A stretch of 64,000 bases of DNA from Micromussa lordhowensis (Eukaryota; Cnidaria; Anthozoa; Scleractinia; Lobophylliidae), in assembly GCA_964020085.1 (NCBI GenBank), contig OZ026604.1:21013894-21077893 (forward strand), in the 5' to 3' direction. Numbering within the stretch: position 1 is the first letter of the stretch; each line of letters begins with the position of its first letter. Made by a program: the position numbers and the translations under genes. The notes under the pieces were generated by a model that saw nothing but the letters and a program-made list of their open reading frames with translations, had not been told where the DNA came from and searched no databases. This document shows positions 22,801-35,055 of this stretch, in pieces.

Positions 22801-24469
22801 TTGAACAACACTTGTAATAAGTTCCCGTCAGGGCGTTTATTTCGCCCTTTCTTTTGCGCAGTAAATTTCGTTTAGGAGTGGGTTGTGGTTTGGGCTTATA
22901 GTTTTGGCCTATCTATTAGATAAGGGTTACGGTTAAGTCATTCCCTACCGTGGTGCCCCCTTGCCGCCACGGACTTCAGCCCAATCTAATTATCAAGCAT
23001 GAGTGGGGAGATGGTACTGGATAGTTTTCGATTTATTTTTTTATTGCGTGACAGTGAAAACGATCTATAGTTAAAGATTTCTATCTTTGTCGCAGACAAG
23101 TATGGAATTCTCCCAACATAAACGACTACACGCGCGCGCCCATTGGCTATCGCCAAATAACCATCTATGATGGCACGCGTCGTATTGGAAGAAACATGAA
23201 TGGATGAAATGAAATAGAATAGCACCTTAAAATTTTCCCATAGTCTAATGAAGACGCGAAAGTGAGTTTAAAAGACCTATAAAGTTTGTTATCCTAACCG
23301 CTATGGCTGAGGTCCAAACTTACTTGAGTGTTATCATCAACCACAGTCGGATCAAGAGAAAACGGTCATTTGCTAATTTGACATTATGATTATGAGAACT
23401 TTTCAACTGCGTTTTGCAAAACCAAAACCAAAGCGATCACTCTGGACAATCAAAAAGGACTCGATCCAGTAAACCAACAAAACTCAAAGATGATAACTGA
23501 AGCTGACGCGAGGACGTGCGCGAGCGAGCCACGATTGGTTTTTTAACTTCTGATTGGATGGCAAAGTGGCGTGCGTTTTTTAGCCAATTAGGCAGCGAAG
23601 CCATAAAAAAACAAAGCATCGACCCTCAGGTGGAAACCGCTTCCCTGCTGGGGAGTGGGGATGAGTGCAATTTGAGGTCGATTCATCTCATAAAGAAAAC
23701 AGCTGGAATTCAGCCCCGGGTCAGCTATGACACAGTTTCTGTTTTGTTTTCGTTGTTCTTGTTGTCTGGGAGATTAAACGTCGATTTTGAAGCACAATGT
23801 CTCATGAAAATGTCTGAACAAATTTTGACGAAACGGACTTTTTGCTGTACACATAGTAACAGTATTGCAAACATGCTTCTAGATCAGCGTTAAGGAACTG
23901 TTATCTTATTAAGGCTTCCGATCGTTCATTGCAGCTGACGCAGTCATCTGTACGTGCAGCGGTGCGTCTTCTTTATCTTTGTTTTTTAATTACTAAACAG
24001 TTACTATACCTTTTCACTCATTTGCATGAATTGTATAGCGCTGTTTTCTACCGGAATTGTAGTCTATTTATAATACTTAAAATAGCTTACGATGAAATTG
24101 AAAGGATTAAATGGAAAATTCGAAACACTGCGGAAGAGGCAAATTACTCCCTGTTAACATTGAATATCCAGTTCCAACTTCCCGTGTCTTTTCATATGAA
24201 AAAATTATTTGTCTGGAAACATGAGTACGAGGGTAAGGAGGTACAAGGTATTGTTATTCAAATTTAATTTAGGCGCCATTTATGCAATTTTCTTACCGAT
24301 TCTTCGCGCGGCCAAAAAACCCTATTGAGCCACCTTAAGCGCTCGGAAACCCTGTATAAGCGGACATCTGGGAACATGCTAAGGGTGTCTGCTCTCAGAG
24401 CTCGTACTTTTAAAGACTCTTTAAGATGACACAGGGCTTAACTGATCAATGACTATTACACTTGACAGT

Positions 24470-24555
24470 TTGATTACGAGCTCGAGATTTCTATCACGCA
24501 TAGAAATTAAAAGCGAATAATCCAATTGTTTTAGTATATAAATCTACCAGTCGTT
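24470..24555. repeat. Dispersed palindromic repeat family D
   Basis: GAGCTCGAGATTTCTATCAC, CGCATAGAAATTAAAAGCGA and ATAATCCAATTGTTTTAGTA. Relatives: 33998-34145, 34920-34965, 60655-60715 and 61961-62945 (split by the MITE). Confidence 0.6.
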
Positions 24556-25072
24556 CAAAACTTTATGAAAATCCTCGAAAATACAAAGAAGCGGTCACCA
24601 TTTTGTTAACAACCACAAACCAACGGCATCCGTGATAGGACAGTCATAGGTTTCAGTACCAATAAGGAATGGAATTTCCGGAAATTAAATATATATTTCT
24701 GCTGCACGGGAGCAAACGGCGTGGGGCTGGGTCCCTTAGTTTAGTTACATCATGGGTAATGAAGTGTGAGTGTTCAAGGACAACTGTTTGGTGTACGTCT
24801 ACCATTTTTTTATCTTCATATTCTAATCATTTAAAACAACATTAAACCTTCAAAATTTCCTTTTCCCATAAATTTGACTAATCCTTTCAGAAAAATATTA
24901 CTTGTCCCCAAATATACCCAAAAATGACCAAAATATTTACAAAACAGCCCAAAACGTAGATGTGTGGGATGAGCGGAGAGATTTTTGACTGCTTGAAACG
25001 TGCACGAGATATTTGATATTATCATATTAACCGCGCACGTGGGCAATCATTCTAGGCCGACACGGCCGACAG

Positions 25073-25277
25073 CAATCTCGTTCCCAGAGTCTTCTTTTCC
25101 CTTGACCAGCGGTAGGAAAACGAGAGCTCTGGAAGCAACCATTTCAGGCATGCGCTTTAGATGCAGACTGGATGGGCAGAATTCGGTTATTTCCTTTGTT
25201 ATTCAAAATGGTAGCTCCCAGAGTCCGCGTTTTCCGACCGCTGGTCAAGGGGAACGAAGACTCTGGGAACGAGATTG
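25073..25277. mobile_element. MITE-like element with ~55 bp inverted ends
   Basis: Both ends read CAATCTCGTTCCCAGAGTCT inward, followed by CCCTTGACCAGCGGT and GGAAAACG. Non-coding; the enclosed ORF at 25000-25353 is spurious. Confidence 0.85.
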
Positions 25278-26138
25278 GGCCTACAACACTCACTACAATT
25301 TTTTAATTTGTTTCTTTCTGAATGTATTTCGCCTCGTAGGATGGGCTGCATAAGCTTGGGCCTGGTCCCTACCCAGATTTTCAGTCATTTTTTTCCTACG
25401 GGTTTGTTTCCGGCAGGTTTTTTCTGACCCCTGTCTACCAGGTTCAAGGACGATGTATTGTTAGTGGTTACCCGACTCTCGTTATTTATGTAGCTTTATT
25501 ACATAAAGATGCCTATTATTGGAGGAATTTAGAAGATAGTGTTTTGCTTTTATGTATTGGATTACTTATTTGCTGTGGTCTGGTTCTCGGCCGAAATATT
25601 TAAAATAAACCTAATGGTTGCGTAGTGAAGTTGAAATAAGGAGCCTATCACCTTGAAATATAATGGTTATAGATCTTTCAATAGACCTATAAATTTGACC
25701 TAAAAGAAAAGTTCTAAATTTGGGCATCCAGCCCAACGCGTTGAGCAAAGCCAACTCAAACAGTGACCCCATTCTCACAGCCCTTTCGAGGATTTTTTTT
25801 CGTCAGCCAATCAGAAATTAGAGCTAACATAAAAGGCTAATTTGCTGCCTAGCAACACAAACACTCAACCATGTCGACCCACTCTTCTCAATTTTGGATC
25901 ATTAGTTTTTCCTGTCTTTCAAGTTAATTAATGTAACTTGACGTATCACTCGTCTAATATCTTCTCAAAGCGTACGAAATTTTTGCTGCAGGAAATATGT
26001 GGAGCCGTTCACAAGTTGGCAGACAAATGAAAACAGCTGAGTTCGTGGCACATTCAATTCAACGTTCCGTAACTACGAGTTTTAAAATCCTCGAGTGTTT
26101 TCTACCTATTTAAATATCCTGTTTTTTGCCGTCGCAAT

Positions 26139-26783
26139 CACAGGTAGCCCATACAAGCGGCCTGTCTGTTTAGAATGTGCGAAATATAAAGAAATGTATG
26201 GGAATATTGAAGGTCTTCATATCGTAAACTTATGTCAAGTAATGTCTATGTTAAAGCTCAAAATAAACGTAAAACTACCACATCCTCGTCACGCTGTGTA
26301 ACAGGGAATTGTTTAGCATCATCCAATCAGTGTGGAGCAAAACGCGTGACGGTACGTTTCTCCTTGGCACCAGAAATCCTGGCCGCGCTTGCATTTTGAA
26401 TGGATCTTTGATTGAATGGTACGAGAAAAGGCATCAACCTTTTAGTTTATCTGGAGTTCGATTTGGAAGCCGGGCGATTCTAATTTCTGGGTGAAAATCG
26501 CCTCGGCGCTGGAGCAGTCAAAATGAGCTTTTCGCCAGTGTCTCCTTCTTATTTTTAACGTTTAGTAATAGTCAACGTAAAACCCACCAAATCGCTCAAA
26601 TTCGCCATTTTAAGTCACAGAAACCACGATACACAACATCTGTGGTAGTTTTACGTTTATTTTGAGCTTTAACATAGACATTACTCGATATAAGTTCACG
26701 ATATGAAGACCTTCAATGTTCCCATACATTTCTTTATATTTTGAACATACTAACAGACACGCCGCTTGTATGGGCTCCCTGTG
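26139..26783. mobile_element. Element with ~145 bp terminal inverted repeats
   Basis: Left end CACAGGTAGCCCATACAAGC, right end complement CACAGGGAGCCCATACAAGC. Arms continue through AAATGTATGGGAA, GAAGGTCTTCATATCGT and TTTTGAGCTTTAACATAGAC. The 340 bp centre encodes nothing recognised. Confidence 0.85.
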
Positions 26784-29700
26784 ACGCAGTTAGAGGTCTT
26801 TCGAAACAGGAAAATTTCTGGTTGACACTTTCGCAGTTAATCATGCCTCTTTATTTGCCAAACGCGCTGCACAGTATCCTAATTGACAACAGGAAACTGA
26901 ATTGCATGACAATAAAAATAAACGGTCTGTAGGCCTCGAGGTTCAAGTTCCAATTCCAGCGAGACAGTTGTTTTGTAAGCGCGCACGTAAACACCAATTG
27001 TGTAGCGAGGGCTCTCGTCCCTCGTGAAGTAAATGTGTCTCTTCTGTCCCACTAACTGAGAGAGCTTCCCTGTTCTTGGTAATCGATGAAGACGCGAACG
27101 ACGACTTCTATTTAGAGGGTGAGTGAATCGTAGACATGACAATTTTAATTTAGCGAAATATCAGTGTATCTAGCGCTCAATCGTTCTATTTAGCTCTTGG
27201 ACGAGATGAAACCTGGCTGAGCCAGACCACATAGGTTTTGAACCTCCTTGAGTTGTGCTGCAGTCGTTCATATTATTATAGTCACAACGGAGGTCGCAAC
27301 GAATTTTGATATCCGCAATTGAAAACAAACAGTTGTGTCTTTCACATGTAAGACGGTAAACTCTGCCTAACGAATTCACCCACTCGTTTCCTTCATGTTT
27401 TTAAATTTGAATGCCATGGATTTTTGCGTTTCATCGCGTGACTTGTAGATAATGCATGAATTAGATTGTCTAGAACTTGCCGCAGCGGGAAAAGGAAATA
27501 GCAACATGAATATCACAGATCAGGTAACGTGATTTAGACTTGCTGTTAGCGTTGAATCAGATCTTTTCCAGAGAATGAACGATAGCTTTTTTGCCCTTAC
27601 CTTAACAGACTCTGAACATGAAGGCTCCGAAAACTCGTAATCGCGCGCAATGGAAGTCAGCTTTTATTTAAATTGCAAGGATTTCAATATCGTAAACTGA
27701 TTCCAGCCATTCCAGCCGTGAGTGGATGTAAACAGCATTTATCCCATATTTATCGCTTGCACTTTGTATAACCCTAACTCAAGGAATGTTTTCAGTTGGT
27801 CGGTTTATAACACCTTGCAGCCTGCGTAGCAGGCGTTTTCAAACAAGCACGCGAATTACAAGGGAAACGGGTGCGAAAAATGAGAAGCAAGAGCTCTCCT
27901 TCGCTCACCCTCTCGATCGATTCGATCTCACCCTCTTGTTCGATTCAACGTTTGGTCGGTCTGTTCTTCCTATTTTCACAACTAGTAAACCGGTAGTATC
28001 GCCCAACAAAGCACTCTTTTTACCTACCGACTCTTCGCCGGCCTCCCGCAGAATCCCGCCCCCTGTACTCCCGCATTTCCGCCCCCCCGCCTACCTTCCT
28101 CATCGCTCTAGCCTGTGTAGTCTCTAGACGGGAGTTTGGTTAACTGTTTCTTTTTTCGGGACAAAAAGAAAATGAAAGAAGACTTACGCTCGGATTAACC
28201 TTGGTAAACAGTCCTGGCTAAAAGACTTGCAGAGAATACACATGAGTATTTCACTTTTCAAGTTGCTTTAACTATGCCACCGGGGATTTTAAACAAACAG
28301 CCAATAGGAACTTGACAGGAATCAGGTTCCTAATCGACAAATCCGTTCCAACGATCGAGTGTTTTTTTTCATGAAAATATTCAGCGAGAAGGGTATTTTT
28401 ATCTAGCTGTCAGCTAAATTAGTTGATTGAAACAATGATGTTATTTGTTCGTGACAAATGCGTTACATTCGTGACATCAACACTCAGCAACGTTTCATCT
28501 AAAACACCGGGTCACGCATCACAGATTCGATATACAATTTTTACTAATGGTAGAAGAAGGCCGCAAGACTGACAAACATTTAAGAAGTGGAGGAATTAAT
28601 TATTCAATACAACAGCGCCGTTTAACGAAGGTGCATAAAAGAATATGCCAGGAAAAGCTTTATATACATGAAGACCGACAGCGTGGGCTCATTTCTTTCT
28701 TGACCTGCGGCCACTTATCCATCGCGTCGCTCATGTTGACAGATTTAATTGCATATTTTCATGATTATCATCTTGGAATCTTTTTCTTTTTATTTCGGAA
28801 GTCGTTGTGTTGCTGAAACAGGTTCTATCACGTTTTCTAGATCTTTCGATTCATTGTTCAAAAGCGAGCCAGATCAAATAAAATAAGAAACAACCGCATG
28901 CGAAGTCAATGTGAGAGCAAAGGCCATCGTAACTGAAATATTTCTAAAATTCTGCGATTTACATGTTATTTTACTCTGATAAAACAAATAGAAAACGTCC
29001 TCTTGATATTTGCATACCGTATGCAAACGGAGTAAAAGCACTCGCGCGTACGAAATTCCTCCCCTCCCATCCCCGCAAGGATTTAACGAGCGTACACTCA
29101 ATCACATGTTTGGAAGGATCATGTAATGAGCGAGCGCTGTTCATTAGTTAAAAGTCTGCGGCCAATTTAAAAAGCATGTCAACCTAGAACGTGCTATCGT
29201 AATTCATTAAATCTGGAAATAACAGAGGGAAATTATCATTACAACTTACACGACTTAAGCGCGCCACGTGACTGAACAATAAGGGCACTGCTTGATAAGT
29301 TGCCATGGTAACATTGTTTTGCCCAAGAGCATCGCGCTTTCGTTTCAGACGTCAAACACGACGTCCTATCATTTACCTAAATAGGAAAAAGAAAGGAGAT
29401 TATCTAATATTATAACAGTCGATGGAATTTCTCGAATTTTTGGCACACGTATCAAATTTTAATTAACATTGTTCATGATTTGCTAGCAGCATCGATCGAT
29501 GGAAAGTGATTGTTATTTTAGAACGCTTCCAATGTTATTCAGTCATCAAGCACGAATCAGCGTAAACTTTGTTTTCAAAACTATCATCTTTGTTGTGATT
29601 ACATCGGCAAGCCGGAACTTGTCGACCGATTATTTGCCCGTGACTGTTGTCACGTGACGGTGTACTTCTTGTCACAGTGGTTGAATACTAGACGTTTGAG

Positions 29701-30210
29701 TGTTGGCACGAAAGTCGAAACCAGAAGTCGTTAAGCAAGGGGTTGGTTCAAAATCGATTCTGCCGAGTCCAGAGAACATACAGAAATCATAAGCTGCTTT
29801 TATCGCTCAACTAAATACCGAAGGTAAGCGAATATAATGTGCGCTTTAAAAATCGAATTTGCGAACTGCACATTTATGCGTTAACGACGGCGTCAACGAG
29901 CGTAAAAACAATTCGATCGTCAAAAATCAAGAGTAGTTTTGCTCGAGGACTTGTTTGAAATGTTCTTTGTAATTTATTTCGAAAACATGAGGGTAGAAGC
30001 AAACGAAACATTAAACAACGATCGATGCTTCTTTGCTATTGTAACTGTAAATATACTGTTTATCGTCAGCTGTCATCCTGACAGTGTGGGTTTAGTGCGT
30101 TGTCAGCATTTCTGAAATACAATAATATCTCGGAATATAGCCAGAGAACGAAAACATGTCACTATTTATTAACGGACATGATATTTGATTTCACTTTCAA
30201 AGGAAAAAGC

Positions 30211-30697
30211 ATAGACCTGATCACGGTTTTCGACGCCATCTTGCCTTGTAAGCAAAGTGGTTAGAAATTACATCGTTTGTATGGGAATCGGATGGCAAAT
30301 AACTTTTTTTTAATATCGAATTTTGCACAAGTTGTGAATCGCAGCTTTACCATACTAGGTAACAGATATTGTATTCACCAAACTTGAAGGAAGTAGCTGA
30401 CGCTTAGGTCTTCCCCAAACATTTGTCTTGTAACTGTTATTTCGTCTACCCAGCCAAATTTACAGCAAAATGTATGGAAAATTAGAAAATGAACTGAGCT
30501 TCTTCTAGCAAAGTTACATCCTTCAAACTTGGTGAATACAGTCTTCTAGGCCTAGTATTTTATAATTAACGTCACGATTTACAAATTGTTTAAAATTCAA
30601 ATTTTGAAAAAGTTATCGGATTCCCTTACAAACACTGTAATTTCTGACCGCTTTGTCTACCCGTCAAGACAGCGTCGAAAACCGTGCTCAGGCCTAT
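30211..30697. mobile_element. MITE-like element with ~100 bp terminal inverted repeats
   Basis: Left end ATAGACCTGATCACGGTTTT and right-end complement ATAGGCCTGAGCACGGTTTT. A smaller internal inverted pair (CCAAACTTGAAGG / CCTTCAAACTTGG) is also present. 487 bp, non-coding. Confidence 0.85.
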
Positions 30698-31807
30698 TTT
30701 GAAATGCAAGAACTGAATTTATTTCTTGTCCGTCACAGACGATACAACTAAGAATGTTTTGCATATCTTACCACTGACACTTCAAACGTGACATTGCATG
30801 ACAATACTTGCTGTCTCTCGGCTGTTCGGGAGAAAATTTCCGCTTTGTAGCATGCCTTTTACACGGAAACCAGGTGAAAACCTCACAATCTAGTATGAAT
30901 TCTTCTAGAAATACGAAATAAAAATTTCAGCCTCCAACATCGACAAAATAGTTCTCATAATATGCACTTTGTTTCCTTGTAGTTCCGGTTGAAGGAGTTT
31001 TCGCTTCAAAATGTCACAATTTTAGTACTTTCATGATCATTTTTTGTTCTAATATTCATGATTGGCTCCTATCAAGTAATGAAGTGGCAGTATCGCAGTT
31101 AATATCGTATAGTTCTGCGATTCTTTGCGTGATGCATATTTTTTGACCCAATGAATTCATGCAATGGTTACTATTCATTTGCTCAGACTCGACTCAACCG
31201 GAAACCATAACATGTGTTGAGCTGCGGTTAATTTGTCCACTGACGCGAATCGGCAGTGAGTTGTCTCATGAGCAATGCTTTAATCGGGCGTCAATCTTGT
31301 GCTACTTTCAACACCAGTTAAACCATCTAGGAAGGCAATCGGAGGTATGATGTTGACCCCCAGTGATGATATTAGACAGGCTTCACCTTGCGAGATTCTG
31401 GTTACCAAGGAATTATAGCACACAAAATTTGCAGTGTGGGGTTCAAGACAGCCTTTGTTGATGGGTCATTAGTTATTTGCAAAGCTTTACATGTACCGGT
31501 ACTTATAAAAAACAATTCTCGCGAACAGTGAAATAATCATTTCCTTACAATAATACGAACAGTCGTTCTTAAAAATATGAATTCTCTTTATGGATAATTA
31601 TCTTAGTCCTAGTCCATATTATTTCATTCCCATTAAAACGTTTTTAAGAATATGAATAATTATCTGAGTTCTAGAATTGCTCGGAGTTTAATTACATTAC
31701 AATTTCCAGAAAAATCTGGGGAAGAAAGCTGGCTAAATAAAATAAAGCTGATAGCACAAAGGGAACATAATTCAAGGCTAACGTGATTACATCCTTGTTG
31801 TCACTCA

Positions 31808-31924
31808 ATTCAGACCATGTGATGATTCATCTGGGAGGTTAAAATATTATTGTTCTGTTTGTACATAGCCTGTGACAAATTGCACAATTGTAACCTCCCA
31901 AATGAATCATCACGTGATCTGAAT
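31808..31924. mobile_element. Small foldback element
   Basis: ATTCAGACCATGTGATGATT pairs with AATCATCACGTGATCTGAAT; inner GGGAGGTTA/TAACCTCCC. Confidence 0.8.
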
Positions 31925-31938
31925 GATGTAAACGCATT

Positions 31939-32060
31939 AGGCCCGTTTCAAACGTCGAACCTTACATGTGTCGAATCTAATGCAAATGAGAAAAATCTAT
32001 TGTTTTCGCTCATTTGCATTAGATTCGGCACATGTAAAGTTCGGCGTTTGAAACGGGCCT
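31939..32060. mobile_element. Near-perfect palindromic element, 14 bp after the previous one
   Basis: AGGCCCGTTTCAAACGTCGA and CGGCGTTTGAAACGGGCCT; inner TCTAATGCAAATGAGAAAAA and its partner GCTCATTTGCATTAGA. It contains octamer-like ATGCAAAT words. Confidence 0.85.
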
Positions 32061-33714
32061 TAGTCGCATATTGACACCTCCCAGGGTGGAAGGGAAGGGG
32101 AAATAACAGACTTATGCTGAGTTGCAGAACTAAACGTGTAAAATAAGCTGACATAAGATACCTTGATAAGTAGATTGCTCTCAAGTAAATTGGTATAGCT
32201 AAGACGCCTGATGCATGCAGCAAGCCTGATATTGTGTAATAAGTTAGCGCTGTTGATGAAATATCTCGAGTTCTACACGTTAGCACCCAAGACATGCCTT
32301 AAATAGGTTCAAACTTTAGAACTGCGTCAGTCTGTCCACTGACGCATCCTTTAAACCGACTGTTCCGTGAGTAGAGTGGAAATAATAAGTGTTGATGCAT
32401 GAGCGATCTCTACCCTCCACAATTTTGTTTATATTTATTCCTTTTGAAAAGCAAATCCTCTGAAATATTTCCTCTACAGAAACGGCCTTATACGTTCATT
32501 TTGGCGAATGAAGGTCGTGAGCTTTTCAGAATTTTTGAATTTGTATCAATATCACACTGCATCGTAGAACTGATCATTTTCCTTCCTGGGTAGATGACAA
32601 GCGAATTATTCTCATTGTGGCATCTGTCAGATCTTTCAGTAGTCACGTTTCACTAGCTTTTTTTACAAAAAGCTGTCACTTTTCCTGTCACGTAAATCGA
32701 TGAAAATCTCACAATAATGCCACCTTGTACGTGTCTCTGTTTTTTTCTTCCGCGTTTTCCAAGAAGTGCGAGAATTTGTTACGTGTCTTAAATATTTAAC
32801 ACGACTGAAAGACTCCTGTCACGGACACGTGCCGGTAAGGCGCGTGGCAGACAAATTATAAAAATTCGCAGTGTCATGATGTGCAGCATAAATCTTTTTA
32901 CAGTTACTTGAAGTCATCTTTTTGTAAGTAGTTTTTCTTTCGAATGATGTGGCATTTTTTGATAATGAGGAGCATGTGCTAGGCCTACACAACACATTCA
33001 AACCCACTTTCCGGCAATGTGAGTCATCACGGCAAAATGCGCTGAGGTAAATCTATTCGTTTCGTTGCCCTTTCAGCCGGTTTTTTAAATTTTAATCGAT
33101 AAACAGTTCAAAAGGTAACTTCAGCGTCGATTCCTTGGATTTTTGAGCACGTTTCGAGCTCGTACATATATTCGACGGTATTTAAAAGGGGTCGAAAAGT
33201 CACAGTGAATCAATCCATTTGTACATGCAACTACTTAGTCACGCAACACTTCATAATCAAGCCGTTGCGGGGATGATTTTATTATTATTATTCACACATC
33301 AAGCACGCTGTTGGTTTGCTTGATTCGTTGTTATCAGTGTCACCCACTTGCTCTGCCAGTTTTCACTAATTGAGACTTACCTACTTACTTCGTACATACT
33401 ATTTTATTGGTTCACTTTCGCCAGAGTTTTACTTGGGTTCAGTTACCTTTTGTGTCAGTGTTTATTCCGTATCATGTGTTGCGGAAGACACCGCGAACTA
33501 TAAAGCGTATGCAGAAAGTAGGATAATTTCGCTAGAGTTTGCTTTCAAAAAATTAAGCGCAGGAGATTCTTCCAATTCCGAAATAAGCTATTGCTTACGC
33601 CTACATCAACAGTATTCCGCGTCCGAGTAGGATAAGTAGGAGCCAGAGGAACTGACCCGTAGCTGTTTTGCGAAGATTCTAGCGTGGTAATCAGAGTTGG
33701 CGTTATTCCAATGC

Positions 33715-33720
33715 TATAAA
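33715..33720 (+). promoter_or_regulatory. Possible TATA box of the PARP14-like gene
   Basis: TATAAA followed by GG, about 205 bp upstream of the proposed start codon at 33921. This would place a start site near 33745. Several ATGs occur in the implied leader, so support is weak. Confidence 0.3.
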
Positions 33721-33920
33721 GGTTTGCTCACATGGAAAAGGAGCAGCAGATATACCTGTGTTTGAATCAACCCACGAAAGCTTAATAGATCTAACCTGGA
33801 TGTCGTGTTTCTCTTCTAAGGGATGTACTTGGAGAAACACAGGCTTTTATGTGCTTGCCAAGGGACAGTAGGCTCTCGCATGTGGAAAAAGCGAAGAATC
33901 CTTGAAGCCATAACGCGAGA

Positions 33921-34887
33921 ATGAGTAAGTAGGCACTATGTCATTTGTGAAATACTTGTTTGAGCTTATAACGTCGTGATAACACTGTTTAACAATTATA
34001 TCACTCGCTCTCGATTTCTATCGCGTGATACTGAGTTGTCTCGCGCGCGAGGGAGCTGCGTGATCGCGAGTCACGAGAACTAATATCGAAACTAATAACC
34101 TACAGTTGTTTTGGTAAAAATCTGCTAGTCGTTCAAACCCTCAACAAGACAGGTTCACGTTTTCATGAGATAACGATATAAATCTGTACAAATAGGTCAT
34201 GTCATGCAGGGATAATTGACAGTTGTTACTAGTTTAAATGCAGAATAAATTCACTAAACTCTTTAAGCAGTGGCATACTTCCGCCATATTGTTTCAACGT
34301 AGTCTGTCTCGTGGAGTTGGCGCGGCCATTGCTTTTGTTCGCGGTTCTCTTTCGTCACGCACGACGGACTAAGCGAAAGAGAAACTTCTCGTAGTCTCAC
34401 AAGCTTAGCGAAATATTAACCCGGCGCGTGGGATACACGCGCTCAACACGCAATGACGTGGGGCTGCGGAAAGATCAAAATAGAGAGGGTGTGGAACCGA
34501 GAGCAATTACCCATTCTGCGCATGCTTATGTGCGTGCTTATGCCACCCGGGTACCCAGAGTCAAGATCTAGTCGTCAAGTTCGCGCAGTAAGAAACGAAG
34601 ACTCGAGGAGCGAGTTTTGCTTATGGCTGTGTTGGGGGCGTCCTCAGGACACTTATGCTTATGCATGGTGCTGCTTATGCCCCCCCCCCCCTGGGGGGGA
34701 ACTCCCATATAAAAAGACGGGGTGGTCGTAGTACCATTTAGGGGTTTAAAAAGCGGTTTTGGTGCCTCTTGAGGTTTTAAGGTCTCGTTCTTGTTCGCGT
34801 TTGCATTTTCCATGATATGGGTTTACAGAGTACGCCATATTTAACGATCGGACTACGAGCGCGAGTTTTCTACCAGAAGATAGTCAG

Positions 34888-34941
<54 letters not shown>

Positions 34942-35013
34942 CTGTTTTAGTATAAATTTACAATGGTCTTATTGCATAGAAATGTTAAGTAACGCTTAAG
35001 ATAAAATGTGTTT

Positions 35014-35055
<42 letters not shown>

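Larger units (their letters stand above)
22801..33714. other. 11 kb without a recognised gene
   Basis: Holds inverted-repeat elements at 25073-25277, 26139-26783, 30211-30697, 31808-31924 and 31939-32060, and a copy of repeat family D at 24470-24555. The ORFs at 23516-23893, 23929-24267, 27786-28127 and 28547-28816 show no family motif, repeat or splice context. A donor-like AAGGTAAGC at 29820-29828 could end an untranslated exon of the PARP gene or an unseen transcript. Confidence 0.5.

Noticed and set aside
23516..24267. ORFs of 125 and 112 residues
   Set aside because: No recognisable motif, repeated composition or good start context.
29820..29828. GTAAGC donor as first exon of the PARP gene
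   Set aside because: Possible, but no acceptor pairing or promoter evidence; 33921 fits phase and is closer.
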